NCBI GenBank assembly: GCA_021731085.1
Contig: JAKFYB010000008.1
Coordinates: 124,001 to 188,000, forward strand
Reading direction: 5' to 3'
DNA: 64,000 nt
DNA from: Dehalococcoidia bacterium
GTDB lineage: Bacteria > Chloroflexota > Dehalococcoidia > DSTF01 > JACRBR01
Shown: positions 63,243 through 64,000 of the stretch, piece by piece
Position numbering within the stretch: position 1 is the first letter of the stretch
Layout: every line of letters begins with the position of its first letter
Notes under the pieces: generated by a model
What the model was told of the DNA's origin: nothing
Seen by the model: only the letters and a program-made list of their open reading frames with translations
The model's database searches: none
Program-made: the position numbers and the translations under genes

Positions 63243-63983
63243 TCACAACACATTTGATGTCCAGAGTTGCGACTCGAACACCATTTCGAAGCCCTGGCGT
63301 TCGTACAGCGATTGCCCGTACCCACCGGCGGCCGTGCTGAGCGTGATCTCGGGGCAGCGGCGGGCGCGGGCGTCTTCGATCGCGCGGGCCATCATCGCAG
63401 TGGAGATGCCGCGGCGGCGGAAGTCGCGCTTTGTGCCGACGGCGTAGATGCCGGCGGTGCCCCTGTGTGTGATGAGGTGAAGCGTGGCGACGGCCTCGCC
63501 GTCGATACAGCCCAAGTAGTAGGTGTGGCGCTTCGGGTCGAGGAGGCCTTCGATCGTGCTGTGGAGCGAGAGGCGGCGCATGGTGGTGTTCGCGCCACCG
63601 TGCAGGATCGCGAACGTGCGCGCGTCATCGGGGGTTGCGATGCGTATTTCGACGGCTCGGTTCGTGGCGGTGGCAGGGGCGTCGTCGCGGAGGCGCATCC
63701 ATATGCGGCGTTCGGAGATCGCCATACGGCGGCGCTTGAGGCGCCGGGCGAGCGTGCGAGGGCGGTCGACGGGTGTGATCTCGATGGCGGGATCACGGTC
63801 GAACGAACGGAGGAGGGCGAAGCCGATGTCGAGCAGCGACTCGACGTTGTCCTCGGGCGTGTCGAAGGCGCTGAGGCAGTTGAGGCCGGGGATGGGGGCA
63901 TCAGAGACGGACGCGAGCGCGCCCTGGAGGTCGAAGCGCTGCGTCCAGCCCTGGCGGCCGCGGATGTCGGCGTTGGCGAGCAT
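63243..63983 (-). CDS. GNAT-family N-acetyltransferase (possibly truncated by window edge)
   Basis: 246 residues from ATG 63983. The C-terminal part is a GNAT fold: VEIRIATPDDARTFAILHGG, TAGIYAVGTKRDFRRRGIST with AMMARAIEDARARRCPEI (acetyl-CoA site R/Q-x-x-G-x-S) and GQSLYERQGFEMVFE. The N-terminal ~100 residues may be the remains of a second GNAT-like domain. The frame is still open at the window end (RLIRRMLANAD), so the true start may lie beyond 64000. Confidence 0.85.
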   Translation of the reverse strand: MLANADIRGRQGWTQRFDLQGALASVSDAPIPGLNCLSAFDTPEDNVESLLDIGFALLRSFDRDPAIEITPVDRPRTLARRLKRRRMAISERRIWMRLRDDAPATATNRAVEIRIATPDDARTFAILHGGANTTMRRLSLHSTIEGLLDPKRHTYYLGCIDGEAVATLHLITHRGTAGIYAVGTKRDFRRRGISTAMMARAIEDARARRCPEITLSTAAGGYGQSLYERQGFEMVFESQLWTSNVL

Positions 63984-64000
63984 GCGGCGAATGAGGCGGC

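Overview
The window is a G+C-rich chromosomal segment of a bacterium, most likely a member of the Chloroflexota (Dehalococcoidia-like lineages fit well). This is inferred from gene style, not from a search. The pointers are proline/threonine-rich lipoproteins, a DUF151 protein of the form seen in Chloroflexota, a DUF951 protein, CIRCE/HrcA heat-shock control and a tRNA-sensing T-box leader. No rRNA, tRNA, CRISPR array, prophage or IS element is visible. Most of the window is core genome in tight operons with many 1-4 nt start/stop overlaps.

Layout. (1) 1-6041, minus: ppa-rdgB-moaA, a PF04020 membrane protein, a lipocalin-like pair, glyA and fabH. (2) 6131-8066, minus: a HigB toxin, a HigA antitoxin fused to an ImmA/IrrE metallopeptidase, and an uncharacterised third gene. 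(3) 8154-12193, plus: the hrcA-grpE-small ORF-dnaK heat-shock operon behind a promoter and a perfect CIRCE operator; it is followed by a minus-strand gene broken by two frameshifts. (4) 12915-19199, plus: an acyl-CoA synthetase, a FitA/VapC-type toxin-antitoxin pair, a lipase-like lipoprotein, an ECF sigma/RskA-type anti-sigma pair, and a CAP-domain protein with three 28-residue repeats. (5) 19214-26927, minus: the complete F1Fo ATP synthase operon, with an unusually large subunit a. (6) 27066-32280, minus: DUF151, two MFS carriers, DUF951, pyrF, murI. (7) 32417-41740: lipoproteins, an S33 peptidase, an arsR-arsM pair, an adenylate cyclase with a degenerate hydrolase domain, a methyltransferase, sucC, and a GNAT gene. 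(8) 41737-49790, minus: a T-box-controlled trpS followed by trpE, a NUDIX-methyltransferase fusion, trpG, trpD, trpC, a kinase-like gene and trpF. (9) 50374-56901: glycosyltransferase, O-antigen-ligase-like, MBOAT and two SGNH genes, i.e. a cell-surface polysaccharide and acyl-modification island. (10) 57297-64000: lipoproteins, a DUF3291 protein, a crotonase, an ABC-2 exporter and a GNAT gene.

Two layers of small repeats overlie the genes. The first is a set of short palindromes, commonly with the GCGGGCTGAAAGCCCGC core and often followed by CTAC or CTCC. They sit in intergenic gaps, three of them inside the atp operon, and related palindromes lie in frame inside three reading frames (moaA, the trp-operon kinase, the NUDIX-methyltransferase linker). 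The second is a set of degenerate tandem arrays whose unit sequence changes from locus to locus while the period stays at 7 nt (8 nt at one site). They lie at gene ends and intergenic gaps. These two repeat systems, together with the HigBA-plus-third-gene module, are the least explained parts of the window.
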